A DNA stretch of 64,000 bases from CAYZED01 sp964477445 (GCA_964477445.1 CAYZED010000009.1:1-64000); one strand, 5' to 3'; counted from the stretch's first letter, positions 35,762 through 45,604 are shown. Numbers and translations: made by a program. The notes: generated by a model not told the origin, from the sequence alone.

Positions 35762-36217
35762 CTATTCGCAGTCAGTACAACCGCATCCACAACTTTGTAC
35801 TTCCACTTCTATAGGAATAGTTTTGTGGCAGTTCGGACATGTAACCTCTTCACTGTTAAGAATTATTTCTTCATCAAAGTAAACATATTCTTTGCAGTGT
35901 GGGCATTCGATTTCGATAAAATCAGTATCTTCATCCTCATCGTCACAATCGCAATCACAGTCACAATCGCAATCTTCATCTTCCTCGTCTAAGTCGCCAT
36001 AGAGGTCATCTTCAACAGCGGAGAGATCTTCGTCAATGATATCAACATATTCATCGAGCTCGTCCTGTGTTTCAGCCAACTCGTTAATAGCAATCGCCAT
36101 GTCATCGAGCACGTCAATGATTTTCATCATCAGTTTACCTTCGTTTGTGTTCTCGTCAATTTTCATACCCTCTGCAAGACCTTTTAGATAAGACACTCTC
36201 TCGAATAAATACTCCAT
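35762..36217 (-). CDS. CD1247-like protein with Cys-Asp repeat and zinc ribbon
   Basis: 151 residues. Residues 1-75 are helical and acidic (VSYLKGLAEGMKIDENTNEG), resembling the N-terminal domain of clostridial proteins annotated CD1247. Residues 82-92 alternate Cys and Asp (C83, 85, 87, 89, 91). Two CxxC pairs follow (CPHC 105-108, CPNC 127-130), forming a zinc ribbon, and the C-terminus CGCGCTDC (143-150) adds four more Cys. Eleven metal-capable cysteines outside the usual ribbon are unusual. Function is unknown; metal binding or buffering is an inference. It has its own terminator and follows efp by 18 bp. Confidence 0.75.
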   Translation of the reverse strand: MEYLFERVSYLKGLAEGMKIDENTNEGKLMMKIIDVLDDMAIAINELAETQDELDEYVDIIDEDLSAVEDDLYGDLDEEDEDCDCDCDCDCDDEDEDTDFIEIECPHCKEYVYFDEEIILNSEEVTCPNCHKTIPIEVEVQSCGCGCTDCE

Positions 36218-36235
36218 GTTTTTTTCCCTCCTATA

Positions 36236-36793
36236 TTATAATCTTTCCATATATTCGCCAGTTCTAGTATCAATTCTGATTCTATCACCGGTATTTATGA
36301 ACAACGGTACATAAACAACAATCCCTGTTTCCATAGTAGCTGGTTTACTAGCTCCAGTAGCAGTATCCCCTTTAAAACCAGGATCTGTTTGGACAATTTC
36401 TAGGTCTACAAAATTCTCAGCTTCAACCATAAAAGCCTCACCTTTAAAGAAATTAATATATGCTGAATCATTTGGTTTCAGGTACTGTATAGCATCTTCT
36501 ACTTGATCATGGTTTAAAGGAATCTGTTCAAAAGATTCTTTATCCATGAAATAGTATAAGCCCCCATCTTCATATAAGAATTCCATACTTTTTCTTTCTA
36601 TAAGAGCTTTAGGGAATTTATCAGAAGGGTTAAATGTTCTTTCAACAACCGATCCTGATATTACATTCTTTATCTTTGTTCTAACAAAGGCAGCGCCTTT
36701 TCCTGGTTTAACATGCTGGAAGTCTATTATTTTATAAACATTTCCGTCAAACTCAAAGGTAACACCTTTTCTAAAATCTCCTGCTGATATCAT
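36236..36793 (-). CDS. efp: Elongation factor P
   Basis: 185 residues in three beta-barrel domains. KIIDFQHVKPGKGAAFVRTK includes the lysine at the tip of domain I (in GKGA) that contacts the peptidyl-transferase centre; the C-terminal RIDTRTGEYMER is conserved. It relieves ribosome stalling at polyproline. Order aroQ-efp is common in Firmicutes. Confidence 0.96.
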   Translation of the reverse strand: MISAGDFRKGVTFEFDGNVYKIIDFQHVKPGKGAAFVRTKIKNVISGSVVERTFNPSDKFPKALIERKSMEFLYEDGGLYYFMDKESFEQIPLNHDQVEDAIQYLKPNDSAYINFFKGEAFMVEAENFVDLEIVQTDPGFKGDTATGASKPATMETGIVVYVPLFINTGDRIRIDTRTGEYMERL

Positions 36794-36863
36794 TAAGTTA
36801 ATTCCTCCATAAATATTAATTTCATACCTAGTACATTAAACCATAAATAGAGCTAAAACACAA

Positions 36864-37310
36864 CTAGCATTCAGACGTATCTAAAATTTTACACAATGCA
36901 TCAAGAGCCATAACATATCCATTTATTCCAAATCCAATAATTACCCCATTTGCTATAGCGCTAATTACTGATTTATGTCTGAATTCTTCTCGTTTATGTA
37001 CATTAGACATATGTACTTCAATTACTGGCAATTGAACAGCTTCAAGCGCATCTCTAATAGCATAGCTATAATGTGTGAAAGCTCCAGGATTAATAATTAT
37101 TCCATCTAGTCTATCATAACAATTATGAATTTTGTCAATAATTTCACCTTCATGATTTGATTGAAAAAACTCAATTTCAATTTCATTCTTCTTAGCAACT
37201 ATTTTACAAAGTTCTTCAATGTCTTTCAGGGTATATTTACCATATATTTCTTTTTTTCGAATACCAAGCATATTCAAATTTGGACCATTAATTATAATTA
37301 ATTTATGCAA
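36864..37310 (-). CDS. aroQ: 3-dehydroquinate dehydratase, type II
   Basis: 148 residues. INGPNLNMLGIRK, NPGAFTHYSYAIRDALEA and EVHMSNVHKREEFRHKS are the type II active-site segments, including catalytic Tyr and His. It dehydrates dehydroquinate in the shikimate pathway, which also feeds the AroH domain at 5468-6493. It follows the ComFB gene by 12 bp. Confidence 0.95.
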   Translation of the reverse strand: MHKLIIINGPNLNMLGIRKKEIYGKYTLKDIEELCKIVAKKNEIEIEFFQSNHEGEIIDKIHNCYDRLDGIIINPGAFTHYSYAIRDALEAVQLPVIEVHMSNVHKREEFRHKSVISAIANGVIIGFGINGYVMALDALCKILDTSEC

Positions 37311-37322
37311 TATTTTTCTCCT

Positions 37323-37610
37323 TTAATCGTATATCGGCTGATCAGGAGCATGTTTTGGATTTTTTCCAACAAATAAAGCTGCTTTAATTAGCGCAGTTTC
37401 TGCGTCGACTTCAAACTGGCTAGCAAGTTCTCCTACCTTAGCGAACAGTTCACCCATATCTGTAACTACATATTTAGGTGGTAAATCATTCAGCGCAATA
37501 GCCATAATATCAAGTCTACATTTATTGCACTTGCATATATTTACATAACTCAGAATATCATTTAACTTATGCTCTACCACTATTTCCATATAATTTTTTA
37601 ATTTTAGCAT
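37323..37610 (-). CDS. ComFB family protein
   Basis: 95 residues. NYMEIVVEHKLNDIL, the cysteine set CKCNKC, and DIMAIALNDLPPKYVVTDMGE are the ComFB signature. In Bacillus the comF operon includes a ComFB of unknown role; cyanobacterial ComFB members have been reported to bind c-di-GMP, which I know from the literature and cannot test here. The cysteines could bind zinc. It sits before aroQ on the same transcript. No competence genes are nearby. Confidence 0.85.
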   Translation of the reverse strand: MLKLKNYMEIVVEHKLNDILSYVNICKCNKCRLDIMAIALNDLPPKYVVTDMGELFAKVGELASQFEVDAETALIKAALFVGKNPKHAPDQPIYD

Positions 37611-37743
37611 TTATTTTCCTCTTTTCATACAAATTATGCAATTGAAATTTAGTGCAAGATTTATATTTAAATTTTACATTAGTTTTTTTGTTTTTACAAA
37701 TCTTTTAAAGTAATTTATATTGCCACAAAATTATTTTAAATAG

Positions 37744-39032
37744 TCACTCACCTTCACGGCGTTCTCTTCGCATAAGGCCCATTGGTTTTAGTGTTAAATC
37801 CGTTTTTAAATAAAAAGTCATTTGTGGGTGAGGTGCACTTTCAATCAATTCCATGTTTTCATTAAACATTTCATTAATTGTTAAAACTACATCGCTCTCT
37901 CCTGGGTTCATAATTTCAATTACGTCGCCTTTAACAACCTTGTTTCTCTGCTCAATTTTTGCGAGACCAGTAGTTTTATCAAATTCTCTTACAATTCCAA
38001 CAAACATATAATCTCTAACATAATGTGATGTTTCATACACATGTCCATCTCTACCCATTTTGTTAAAATAAAAACCAGTAGAAAACTCCCTATGACTAGC
38101 TTTGTTTAATTCTTCTTGCCATGCTTCATCAAAACTCCAAGTTTCAGGGCTCATAATATATAAATCAATTGCTTTTCTATATGCTGAGACGACTGAAGCT
38201 ACGTAGCTTGCGCTTTTCATTCTACCTTCAATTTTAAAACTCGTAATACCTGCGTCAACAAGTTCGGGAATATATCGAATCATTGACATATCCTTTGAGT
38301 TCATAATATAGCTGCCACGATCATCTTCCTCAATAGGAAAAAACTCATTTGGTCTTTTTTCTTCAACTAAGTGATATTTATATCTACACGGATGAGCACA
38401 TTCACCTTTGTTTGCGTCTCTGCCTGTCATGAAATTACTGAGCAAGCATCTACCAGAATAATACACATAGCACCATGTACAAAACCCTCTAGTTCCAATT
38501 CATCCTTTGTTTTATTTCTAATTTCTTTGATCTCTGTTAGAGATAGTTCGCGTGCTAAAACAATTCTTTTAACACCCATACTATGCCAAAATTTAGCTGC
38601 TAAATAGTTAGTAGTATTTGCCTGAGTACTTAGATGAATTTCCATATTAGGTATTATCTCTTTTGCCATAGTAATGATGCCTGGATCAGTAACGATTATC
38701 GCATCAATTTCCAACGCTTCTAATGCCTTAAGATACTCCGGCAAATCGGTTAAATCTTCATTATGGGCAACAATATTAACAGTTACATAAATCTTTTTAT
38801 TATACTGGTGTACAAATTTTGACGCTTTCTTTAATTCAAGCATGTCGAAATTTCCAGCTTTTGCTCTTAAACCATACTTTGGTCCACCCATATAAACTGC
38901 ATCTGCACCATAAAATATTGCAAATTCTAGTTTTTCGTAATCGCCAGCTGGCGCTAATAGTTCTAATTCTTTGGGGACTAACAATTTGATCTTTCTATTA
39001 TTTTCTTTTTTTTTGATTTGGTTATCCATCAC
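37744..39032 (-). CDS. U32 family protein (TrhP-like tRNA hydroxylation factor), frameshifted
   Basis: Two overlapping frames form one U32 protein. The first (39032 to 38427) runs LELLAPAGDYEKLEFAIFYG and so on to ELEGFVHGAMC and then goes out of register. The second (from about 38466 to 37744) resumes YYSGRCLLSNFMTGRDAN and ends MGLMRRERREGE. Adding one base near 38460-38466 restores a 429-residue protein with the family's uninterrupted GAMC..YSGRCLLS segment and four-Cys pattern. It follows a TrmR-like methyltransferase and MltG, the same order as Bacillus yrrL-yrrM-yrrN/O, where YrrN/O (TrhP) hydroxylate tRNA U34. Role inferred from this synteny. Confidence 0.85.
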
Positions 39033-39712
39033 TCTTCAAAATCTCCAATTTCCTTAAGTTTAACAGATATCGAAAGACCATCGCCAACGCTCAGTATTGA
39101 GGTCTGTATGGCATCGGAATTACAAATAAAAGTTAAGAACTTTTTTAATCTTTTTACAATTGTTATTTTTCTTTTTACAAATTTTGATTTATCAGCTAAC
39201 ATTCCCTTGAATAAAACATTATCACATATAAAAACACCACCTACTCTGAGTTTCTTTTCTGACAGTTTTAAAAACTCTAAATAGTGTCCTTTAGCGGCAT
39301 CAATAAATATCAAATCAAATTGTCCTTCAAGCGATTGTATTGTATCTTTAGCATCACCCATAACGAGTGTGACTTTTTCATTTAAATTATATTCGTCAAA
39401 ATTCTCTCTGGCGATTTTTGCCCATGGCTCATATTTTTCGAGTGATACGATTTCTTTAACACTTTCTGTTTCGGCCAATACTGCAGCTGAATAACCAATT
39501 GCTGTTCCTATTTCTAAAATTCTGACAGGTTTATTTATTTCGAGAATTGTTCTTAAAATACTAGCGGTATCTTTCGGAATAATAGGTATATTATGAGCCT
39601 CGCCATACTTTCTGATAGTGAAAGCAGGCTCTTTTTCATCTTTGATTAAATCGATGATAAACTTCATTTCAAGATTTTCGGAAACATTATCATTTTCAGT
39701 AATTTCGTTCAT
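39029..39712 (-). CDS. trmR: O-methyltransferase, TrmR-like (tRNA 5-hydroxyuridine)
   Basis: 227 residues of the class I O-methyltransferase family. SAM binding: VRILEIGTAIGYSAAVLAE; later FDLIFIDAAKGHYLEFL holds the metal site. By sequence and position between mltG and a TrhP-like U32 gene it matches Bacillus YrrM/TrmR, which methylates 5-hydroxyuridine at the tRNA wobble position. Its stop overlaps the U32 start by 4 bases, so the two are coupled. The TrmR assignment rests on context; a caffeoyl-CoA-type methyltransferase is the alternative label. Confidence 0.82.
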   Translation of the reverse strand: MNEITENDNVSENLEMKFIIDLIKDEKEPAFTIRKYGEAHNIPIIPKDTASILRTILEINKPVRILEIGTAIGYSAAVLAETESVKEIVSLEKYEPWAKIARENFDEYNLNEKVTLVMGDAKDTIQSLEGQFDLIFIDAAKGHYLEFLKLSEKKLRVGGVFICDNVLFKGMLADKSKFVKRKITIVKRLKKFLTFICNSDAIQTSILSVGDGLSISVKLKEIGDFEE

Positions 39713-39737
39713 TAACTTCTCCTAGTCTTCGTTTGAC

Positions 39738-40814
39738 TTATCTTCCATTTTCTATTGAATTCTTAGCTGTTAAATGCTCAGCATATGTCTTTGAGAATAT
39801 GTGGGAGCCATCTTTTTTTGCAACAAAATATAAGTAATCTGTTTTATCTGGATAGAGAGCTGAGATTATTGATTTTTCACCAGGTGATGCGATTGGTCCC
39901 GGTGGTAACCCAGAATTTTTATATGTATTATAAGGCGAGTCGATTTCTAGATCTTTATACAAAAGAACGTCCTTACGACTTTTTAAAATGTACTGCACTG
40001 TAGCGCAAGATTGTAATCGCATCTTTATATTTAGTCTATTATAAAAAACTGCAGATACTTCCGCTCTTTCGTTATCTTTTTTCGCTTCACGTTCAATCAA
40101 AGATGCCATAGTAATGACTTTGTCCATAGACAGTCCTTTTTTATCAGCAACTGACTTGTATTTCTTAATATATATATCATTAAAGCGCGCCAACAAACGA
40201 TTTACAATATCTTTAGGTGTCGACGTCTTTAGAAAATCATAAGTGTCGGGAAACAGATACCCTTCAAGTTGATTATCTCTCTTTGGTAATTCTTTAAGAA
40301 AATCAAAATTATAATCGAGGGAGTTAGCAGCTTTCATAAAAGCCTCACTGCTACATAATCCGAGGGTTTCAAATTTATTAGCAATCATTCTCATTTCATA
40401 TCCTTCAGGTATGGTAATTCTAATTATTTCTACATGGGTATTTCCGTTTGTTATATCTTTTACTATGCTCTTTACATCCATTTTTTTTGTAAAAATATAC
40501 TCTCCAGCTTTGAATTTTCCATCAAGTTTGTTTAGTCGACAATATAATCTGAAAACGTTTTCATTCTTTATCAGATCATTCTCCTTTAAAATAGAAGCAA
40601 TCTTTAAAGTTGATGCTCCTACTGGAATTATAACCGAATATTCTTTATTATCATTTTTATCAACTGGATTAATACTGTTTTGATAGTACGAATTACTAAA
40701 TAAAAACGAAAACAATCCTAATACTAAGACTGTTATTAAAGCAATTAATGGCTTGTTCACCTTAGATTTCTTCCTAATTATTCTTCTGCCAGTTGAAGTT
40801 ACTCTTCTTGCCAA
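39738..40814 (-). CDS. mltG: Endolytic peptidoglycan transglycosylase MltG
   Basis: 358 residues. One N-terminal membrane segment (about 19-42) anchors it, with an extracytoplasmic YceG domain. ITIPEGYEMRMIANKFETLG and the catalytic Glu in ASLIEREAKKDNERAEVSAV followed by FYNRL are present. It cleaves new glycan strands. It starts at a TTG five bases after AGAGGTG. It heads the mltG-trmR-trhP operon. Confidence 0.92.
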   Translation of the reverse strand: MARRVTSTGRRIIRKKSKVNKPLIALITVLVLGLFSFLFSNSYYQNSINPVDKNDNKEYSVIIPVGASTLKIASILKENDLIKNENVFRLYCRLNKLDGKFKAGEYIFTKKMDVKSIVKDITNGNTHVEIIRITIPEGYEMRMIANKFETLGLCSSEAFMKAANSLDYNFDFLKELPKRDNQLEGYLFPDTYDFLKTSTPKDIVNRLLARFNDIYIKKYKSVADKKGLSMDKVITMASLIEREAKKDNERAEVSAVFYNRLNIKMRLQSCATVQYILKSRKDVLLYKDLEIDSPYNTYKNSGLPPGPIASPGEKSIISALYPDKTDYLYFVAKKDGSHIFSKTYAEHLTAKNSIENGR

Positions 40815-41045
40815 AGTTACACCTCTAATTCAATAAAAGTATTGCTATAGTCATTTATAATAGCGCTCAATACTTTCCTTATTCATTATATTATCTAAGC
40901 TCTTGATAGTAAAGGAAAATAGAAAAACATAAAATCTATAAGTATGCTTTATTAAAATCTTGTTAATAGAAACTATGAGAGGTATATTTATATTAGAAAG
41001 TGAAATAAATAGTAATAATTTAAATTAATTTAGGAGTTGATAATT

Positions 41046-41603
41046 ATGAGTCATGATTTATTACAAAGTCAAAAAACAGAAATACTTGATCTCTTGAAAT
41101 CCCGATTTGAAAAAAATTCATTGAGACATAGCGACAGTGATTGGTCAAAGGTTGAAAAAAAACTCGAGTTAAATCCTGAAAAACTTTGGTCACTATCAGA
41201 AATGGAAAGGACCGGTGGGGAACCTGATGTTGTTGGTTTTGATGAGAATACCGGCGAATTCATATTTTATGATTGCTCACCTGAAAGTCCAATTGGACGA
41301 AGAGGTACTTGTTACGATCGCGAAGGTCAGATGTCTAGGAAAGAGAATATTCCTGAAAACAATGCTATTGATATGTGTTCTGAAATGGGAATTGAGATAT
41401 TAACTGAAGAAGAGTATCGAAAACTACAAACACTTGGAAAGTTTGATTTGAAAACATCAAGTTGGATAAAAACCCCTTCTGACATAAGGAAACTCAACGG
41501 TTCAATTTTTGCTGATTATAGATACGGACACGTCTTCATCTATCATAATGGGGTGGAGTCGTACTACTCTGCTAGAGGGTTTAGAGGATCACTGAGGGTA
41601 TAA
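41046..41603 (+). CDS. DUF4256 domain-containing protein
   Basis: 185 residues from an ATG preceded by AGGAG (41032-41036); a TTG at 41037 is in frame but too close to the ribosome site. The sequence fits DUF4256: LLKSRFEKNSLRH, MERTGGEPDVVGFD, DCSPESPIGRRGTCYDREGQ, FDLKTSSWIKTP and HNGVESYYSARGFRGSLRV. The family has no known function. It is one of the few plus-strand genes and stands alone. Confidence 0.85.
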   Translation: MSHDLLQSQKTEILDLLKSRFEKNSLRHSDSDWSKVEKKLELNPEKLWSLSEMERTGGEPDVVGFDENTGEFIFYDCSPESPIGRRGTCYDREGQMSRKENIPENNAIDMCSEMGIEILTEEEYRKLQTLGKFDLKTSSWIKTPSDIRKLNGSIFADYRYGHVFIYHNGVESYYSARGFRGSLRV

Positions 41604-41635
41604 CGAAAATTTTAACTTTAATAGTATAAACTTAT

Positions 41636-42535
41636 TTATCTTTCGCATTCTTTTATAAATTCTCTGATAATAGTTTCGTATTCCCTTATTTTTTCAACAT
41701 GATGTAAGTGTGATGCATCTTCTATAACAACATATTTTGAGTTAGGAGTACTTTCGTGATATTTTAAAACTGTTTGAGGTGTGCACTCATCATATTCTCC
41801 ACATGTATAAAGCAAGGGAACTTCGATTTCATTTAACCTATCCATCACATCAAAATCCTTCAAATTTCCTGATACTTCGAACTCGCTATTTCCCCACATT
41901 TCATTATAAACTGTTAAACTCATTTTCTCGCTGCTACGCAAATAACTCTCTGGCAATGGATTCATTCTACATAAATGTCTATTATAGAATTCGTCCTTAG
42001 CGGCTAAATACTCCGCGGTATCAGTTATTCCAGTATCTATAGAAACATTCAAAGCTACTCTGTGTTCTTCCGGTAGTTCACTTATTAGTCGAACGGTATC
42101 ATTTTCAAACATTTTTGAACTCATTACTGGCGAGCTAAGAATTACACCCTTAATTCCAATTTGAGTTTTATTTAATAAATAGTCGACACTGAGCATTGTC
42201 CCCCATGATTGACCAAAAAATATCAACTCTTCTAACTTGAGAGCATTTCTTAACTCATGAAGTTCTTCGCGAAATCGTTCAATTCGCCAAAGTGGTAAAT
42301 CATCTGATTTTTCTGAATTACCACATCCTAATTGATCATAAAAAATTACTGGTCTCTCGTCTGACAGATATTCAAGTGGTTCAAGATAATCGTAGGCAAA
42401 ACCGGGTCCACCATGAATCATGATTATTGGTATTCCTGCTTTTTCTTTTCCGACAATCTTGTACCATACTTTGCCTCCGATAACAGTTACAAAGCCTTCT
42501 TCACTATTTAAAGTTGTCTTGATTATTTCTCGCAT
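41636..42535 (-). CDS. Alpha/beta hydrolase, proline iminopeptidase-like
   Basis: 299 residues. MIHGGPGFAYDYLEPL forms the oxyanion region, FYDQLGCGNSEK is typical of the proline iminopeptidase group, and the nucleophile Ser is in FFGQSWGTML. The C-terminal His is in EDASHLHHVEK. It would release N-terminal proline or similar residues from peptides. Members also hydrolyse other amides and esters, so the substrate is open. Confidence 0.88.
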   Translation of the reverse strand: MREIIKTTLNSEEGFVTVIGGKVWYKIVGKEKAGIPIIMIHGGPGFAYDYLEPLEYLSDERPVIFYDQLGCGNSEKSDDLPLWRIERFREELHELRNALKLEELIFFGQSWGTMLSVDYLLNKTQIGIKGVILSSPVMSSKMFENDTVRLISELPEEHRVALNVSIDTGITDTAEYLAAKDEFYNRHLCRMNPLPESYLRSSEKMSLTVYNEMWGNSEFEVSGNLKDFDVMDRLNEIEVPLLYTCGEYDECTPQTVLKYHESTPNSKYVVIEDASHLHHVEKIREYETIIREFIKECER

Positions 42536-42576
42536 TTATATCACTCCCTTATAAAAATTCTACTCTAATATATTAA

Positions 42577-42621
42577 CACAAAAACAAAAGGACTAAAAAC
42601 CGAAAAATCGGAATTAGTCCT
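42577..42621 (-). terminator. Terminator after typA
   Basis: On the minus strand AGGACTAA (42614-42621) pairs with TTAGTCCT (42589-42596) around an inner CCGA/TCGG hairpin, followed by TTTTGTTTTTG. It lies 37 bp after the typA stop. Confidence 0.75.
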
Positions 42622-42657
42622 CTAAAATTAAATATTCAGCAAAGCTACCATTATTCT

Positions 42658-44487
42658 CTACAAGCTAGCTAAAGTCTGTTTTCTTGCCTTTGCTCTGTCT
42701 GTGGCATTAAGCAATCTTTTTCGTACTCTGAGATTTTTTGGTGTAACTTCTAACAATTCATCATTTGAAATGAATTCAAGGAACTGTTCAAGTGAATATC
42801 CAAGCGGCGGAATTAATTTTAATGCATCATCTGAGCCAGAAGCACGCATATTCGATACGTGTTTTTTTCTACAAATGTTAACTTCAATATCATCAGATTT
42901 CGCATTTACACCAACTACCATGCCTGCATATACTTCGTAGCCAGCATTCAAGAATAAATCTCCTCTATCTTGTGCATTAAATAGTCCATAAGCTGTTGTA
43001 AGTCCACCCTCGAAAGCTACAAGCGATCCTCTCTGTCTTTCAGGAACTTCGCCTCTGAAAGGTTCATAGCCATGGAAAATATGATTCAATGTGCCGTTAC
43101 CCTTCGTGTCAGTTAAGAATTGTGATCTATATCCAATGAGTCCTCTTGAAGGAATTCTAAAAACAATTCTTAATCTTCCATCAGATGTAGTAGTCATATC
43201 TTTCATTTCAGCTTTTCTGACACCTAAGCGATCCATTACCACTCCCATATATTCTTCAGGAATATCGATAGTGAGATCTTCGATTGGTTCGTAAATAGCA
43301 CCATTTTTTTCTTTCATAATAACACGTGGTCGACTAACCTGGAATTCATAACCCTGTCTTCTCATAGTTTCAATTAATATCGATATATGAAGTTCGCCTC
43401 TTCCCATTACCTCAAAAGTATCAGCTGAATCAGTTTCATTAACTCTCATAGAAACGTTTGTTTCAAGTTCTTTGAAAAGTCGTCCTCTGATGTGACGTGA
43501 GGTTACGAAATCGCCTTCTTTTCCAGCAAAAGGACTATTATTAACGCTAAATTCCATAGAAATAGTTGGTTCGTCAATATTTACAAATTCAAGACCTTCA
43601 GGCACGTTAGCATCCGCTAAAGTATCTCCAATATTAATATTCTCAAAACCAGCTATAGCTATAATATCTCCTGGTAATGTTTCATCTGTTTCAACTCTTT
43701 TTAGTCCCATGAAGGCGTAAACGCGTCCAGTTTTTCCTGTGTATAAAACTTCACCAGGTCTGCAAACAGCTAAGTTTGTGCCCGATTTAAGAACTCCGCG
43801 TTCAACTTTACCAATAGCTATTCTTCCAACATATTCATCATATTCAATGGTAGTTACAAGCATTTGAAATGGATCTGCTGCAGGACATTCGGGCGCATCA
43901 ACATTTTTCACAATCGCATCGAATAAATCATCCATATTATCTGTCTTTTTTGACATGTCAGTAGTTGCAAATCCTTGTTTTGCGGAAGTGTAAATTACAG
44001 GATAATCCAATAAATCTTCATCGGCTCCAAGGTCAATAAATAAATCCAATATTTCGTCTTCAACTTCGCCGAGTCTTTGATCTGGTCTGTCAACTTTGTT
44101 AATTACTACTATTGGTTTTAAATGAAGCTCTAAAGCTTTCTTAAGTACAAATCTAGTCTGAGGCATAGGGCCTTCAGCTGCATCTATAACTAAAAGTACA
44201 CCATTAACCATTTTTAATACGCGTTCGACTTCACCGCCGAAGTCTGCGTGTCCTGGTGTATCAACAATATTAATTTTCATTTCACCATAATGAATAGCTG
44301 TATTTTTCGCAAGAATCGTTATGCCTCTCTCTTTTTCTAGATCATTAGAGTCCATAATTCTTTCCGCAACTTGTTCATTTATTCTGAATGTTCCGCTTTG
44401 TTTAAGCATACAATCTACAAGTGTTGTTTTGCCATGATCAACGTGTGCAATAATGGCGATGTTCCTTAGTTTTTCATTAAATAACAT
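42658..44487 (-). CDS. typA: GTPase TypA/BipA
   Basis: 609 residues from the ATG at 44487, which GGGAGG precedes; a TTG four codons upstream is open but lacks spacing. The G-domain reads IIAHVDHGKTTLVDCML, DTPGHADFGGEVER and INKVDRPDQR. EF-G-like domains III and V and the BipA C-terminal domain follow. It is a ribosome-associated translational GTPase used in stress and 50S assembly. Confidence 0.95.
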   Translation of the reverse strand: MLFNEKLRNIAIIAHVDHGKTTLVDCMLKQSGTFRINEQVAERIMDSNDLEKERGITILAKNTAIHYGEMKINIVDTPGHADFGGEVERVLKMVNGVLLVIDAAEGPMPQTRFVLKKALELHLKPIVVINKVDRPDQRLGEVEDEILDLFIDLGADEDLLDYPVIYTSAKQGFATTDMSKKTDNMDDLFDAIVKNVDAPECPAADPFQMLVTTIEYDEYVGRIAIGKVERGVLKSGTNLAVCRPGEVLYTGKTGRVYAFMGLKRVETDETLPGDIIAIAGFENINIGDTLADANVPEGLEFVNIDEPTISMEFSVNNSPFAGKEGDFVTSRHIRGRLFKELETNVSMRVNETDSADTFEVMGRGELHISILIETMRRQGYEFQVSRPRVIMKEKNGAIYEPIEDLTIDIPEEYMGVVMDRLGVRKAEMKDMTTTSDGRLRIVFRIPSRGLIGYRSQFLTDTKGNGTLNHIFHGYEPFRGEVPERQRGSLVAFEGGLTTAYGLFNAQDRGDLFLNAGYEVYAGMVVGVNAKSDDIEVNICRKKHVSNMRASGSDDALKLIPPLGYSLEQFLEFISNDELLEVTPKNLRVRKRLLNATDRAKARKQTLASL

Positions 44488-44644
44488 AAATCCTCCCAAA
44501 AATGATACGAATTGTGTTCCGTGTGTAAGATACCTTTAAGATTATATGCGTTTATTGTGAATAATACAACATAGTTAAGGTTAATTCTTTGTTTTTTGTC
44601 ATCTTTTTGTTAAAATACTTTATATTTAGTTGATTTCGAACGTA

Positions 44645-45604
44645 TTAACATATGATTTTTAAGCAGTTTGGCAATATTCCAAATTCTGAAGGTGTAGTTC
44701 CTACTTGTTCTCCATCGAGTTCTGTAAGCATATCGTGCCTGAACCAAAACTTTTTTCTTATTAATGTCAGACCCACGTTAACTTTGATATTTTTGCCTTT
44801 ATAAAAAGAGCATTTTGGATTATTTAAATGTTTACCACTGTAAATCGAAAAAAAACTTTTAAATAGCACAGGCTTAATCATATGCTTGATAACTACTACG
44901 TCAAATTCACCATCGTTTATTACTGAATTAGGTGATATCATCATTCCACCGCCAAAGTATTTCCCGTTTGCGACTATGACACTGTTTATCTTTTCATTAG
45001 CAACTACTACATCATCAATAATAACTTCAACTGGAAGGTCTTTATACACCAACATTGTACTCAGTGCTCCGATGAGAAATGAAAGAAATCCTTTTAAGTG
45101 TTTTGACTTTTTGTTAACGCTCTCAGTAGTTTGTGCGCCCATTCCACAATCTCCAATGTTGAGAAAAATTCTCTTTTTTTTGTATGAAATTTCGGAATCA
45201 GTATTAGCAACCCATCCTACATCAATAATTTTTGTCTCATTCTTTTTCAAGTTTTCAATGAAACTTTCAACACCTTTTTTTTGACCAATAGTTTTTATGA
45301 AATCGCATCCAGTTCCCAATGAAAACACAGCTAGTCTTACTTTTTCATTTATTAAAGATAACTCTTCATTAAAAAAACCATTTGCTACTTCATTCATTGT
45401 GCCATCACCACCAACTGAGACAATTGTATCGAAGCCATTAGCAATTGCAGCTTTTGTTAGTTCAGAGGCATGAAAAGGTTCTTTGGTCAAAAAAACCTCC
45501 ATATTATCAAAATGTTTTCTCAGTTCAATTTCGTGAAGCGGCCAATTTTTTCCCGTAGTTCCATCGGCTGAAGCCGGATTCACAATAAAAGCGTATTTAT
45601 GCAT
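44645..45604 (-). CDS. YegS/DagK family lipid kinase
   Basis: 319 residues. IVSVGGDGTMNEVANGF is the nucleotide-binding GGDGT motif, preceded by FIVNPASADGTTGKNW. The C-terminal beta-sandwich is present. Such kinases phosphorylate diacylglycerol or related lipids. It starts 58 bp after the stop of the 1686-residue protein without an obvious terminator between them, so the two may be cotranscribed. Confidence 0.9.
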   Translation of the reverse strand: MHKYAFIVNPASADGTTGKNWPLHEIELRKHFDNMEVFLTKEPFHASELTKAAIANGFDTIVSVGGDGTMNEVANGFFNEELSLINEKVRLAVFSLGTGCDFIKTIGQKKGVESFIENLKKNETKIIDVGWVANTDSEISYKKKRIFLNIGDCGMGAQTTESVNKKSKHLKGFLSFLIGALSTMLVYKDLPVEVIIDDVVVANEKINSVIVANGKYFGGGMMISPNSVINDGEFDVVVIKHMIKPVLFKSFFSIYSGKHLNNPKCSFYKGKNIKVNVGLTLIRKKFWFRHDMLTELDGEQVGTTPSEFGILPNCLKIIC

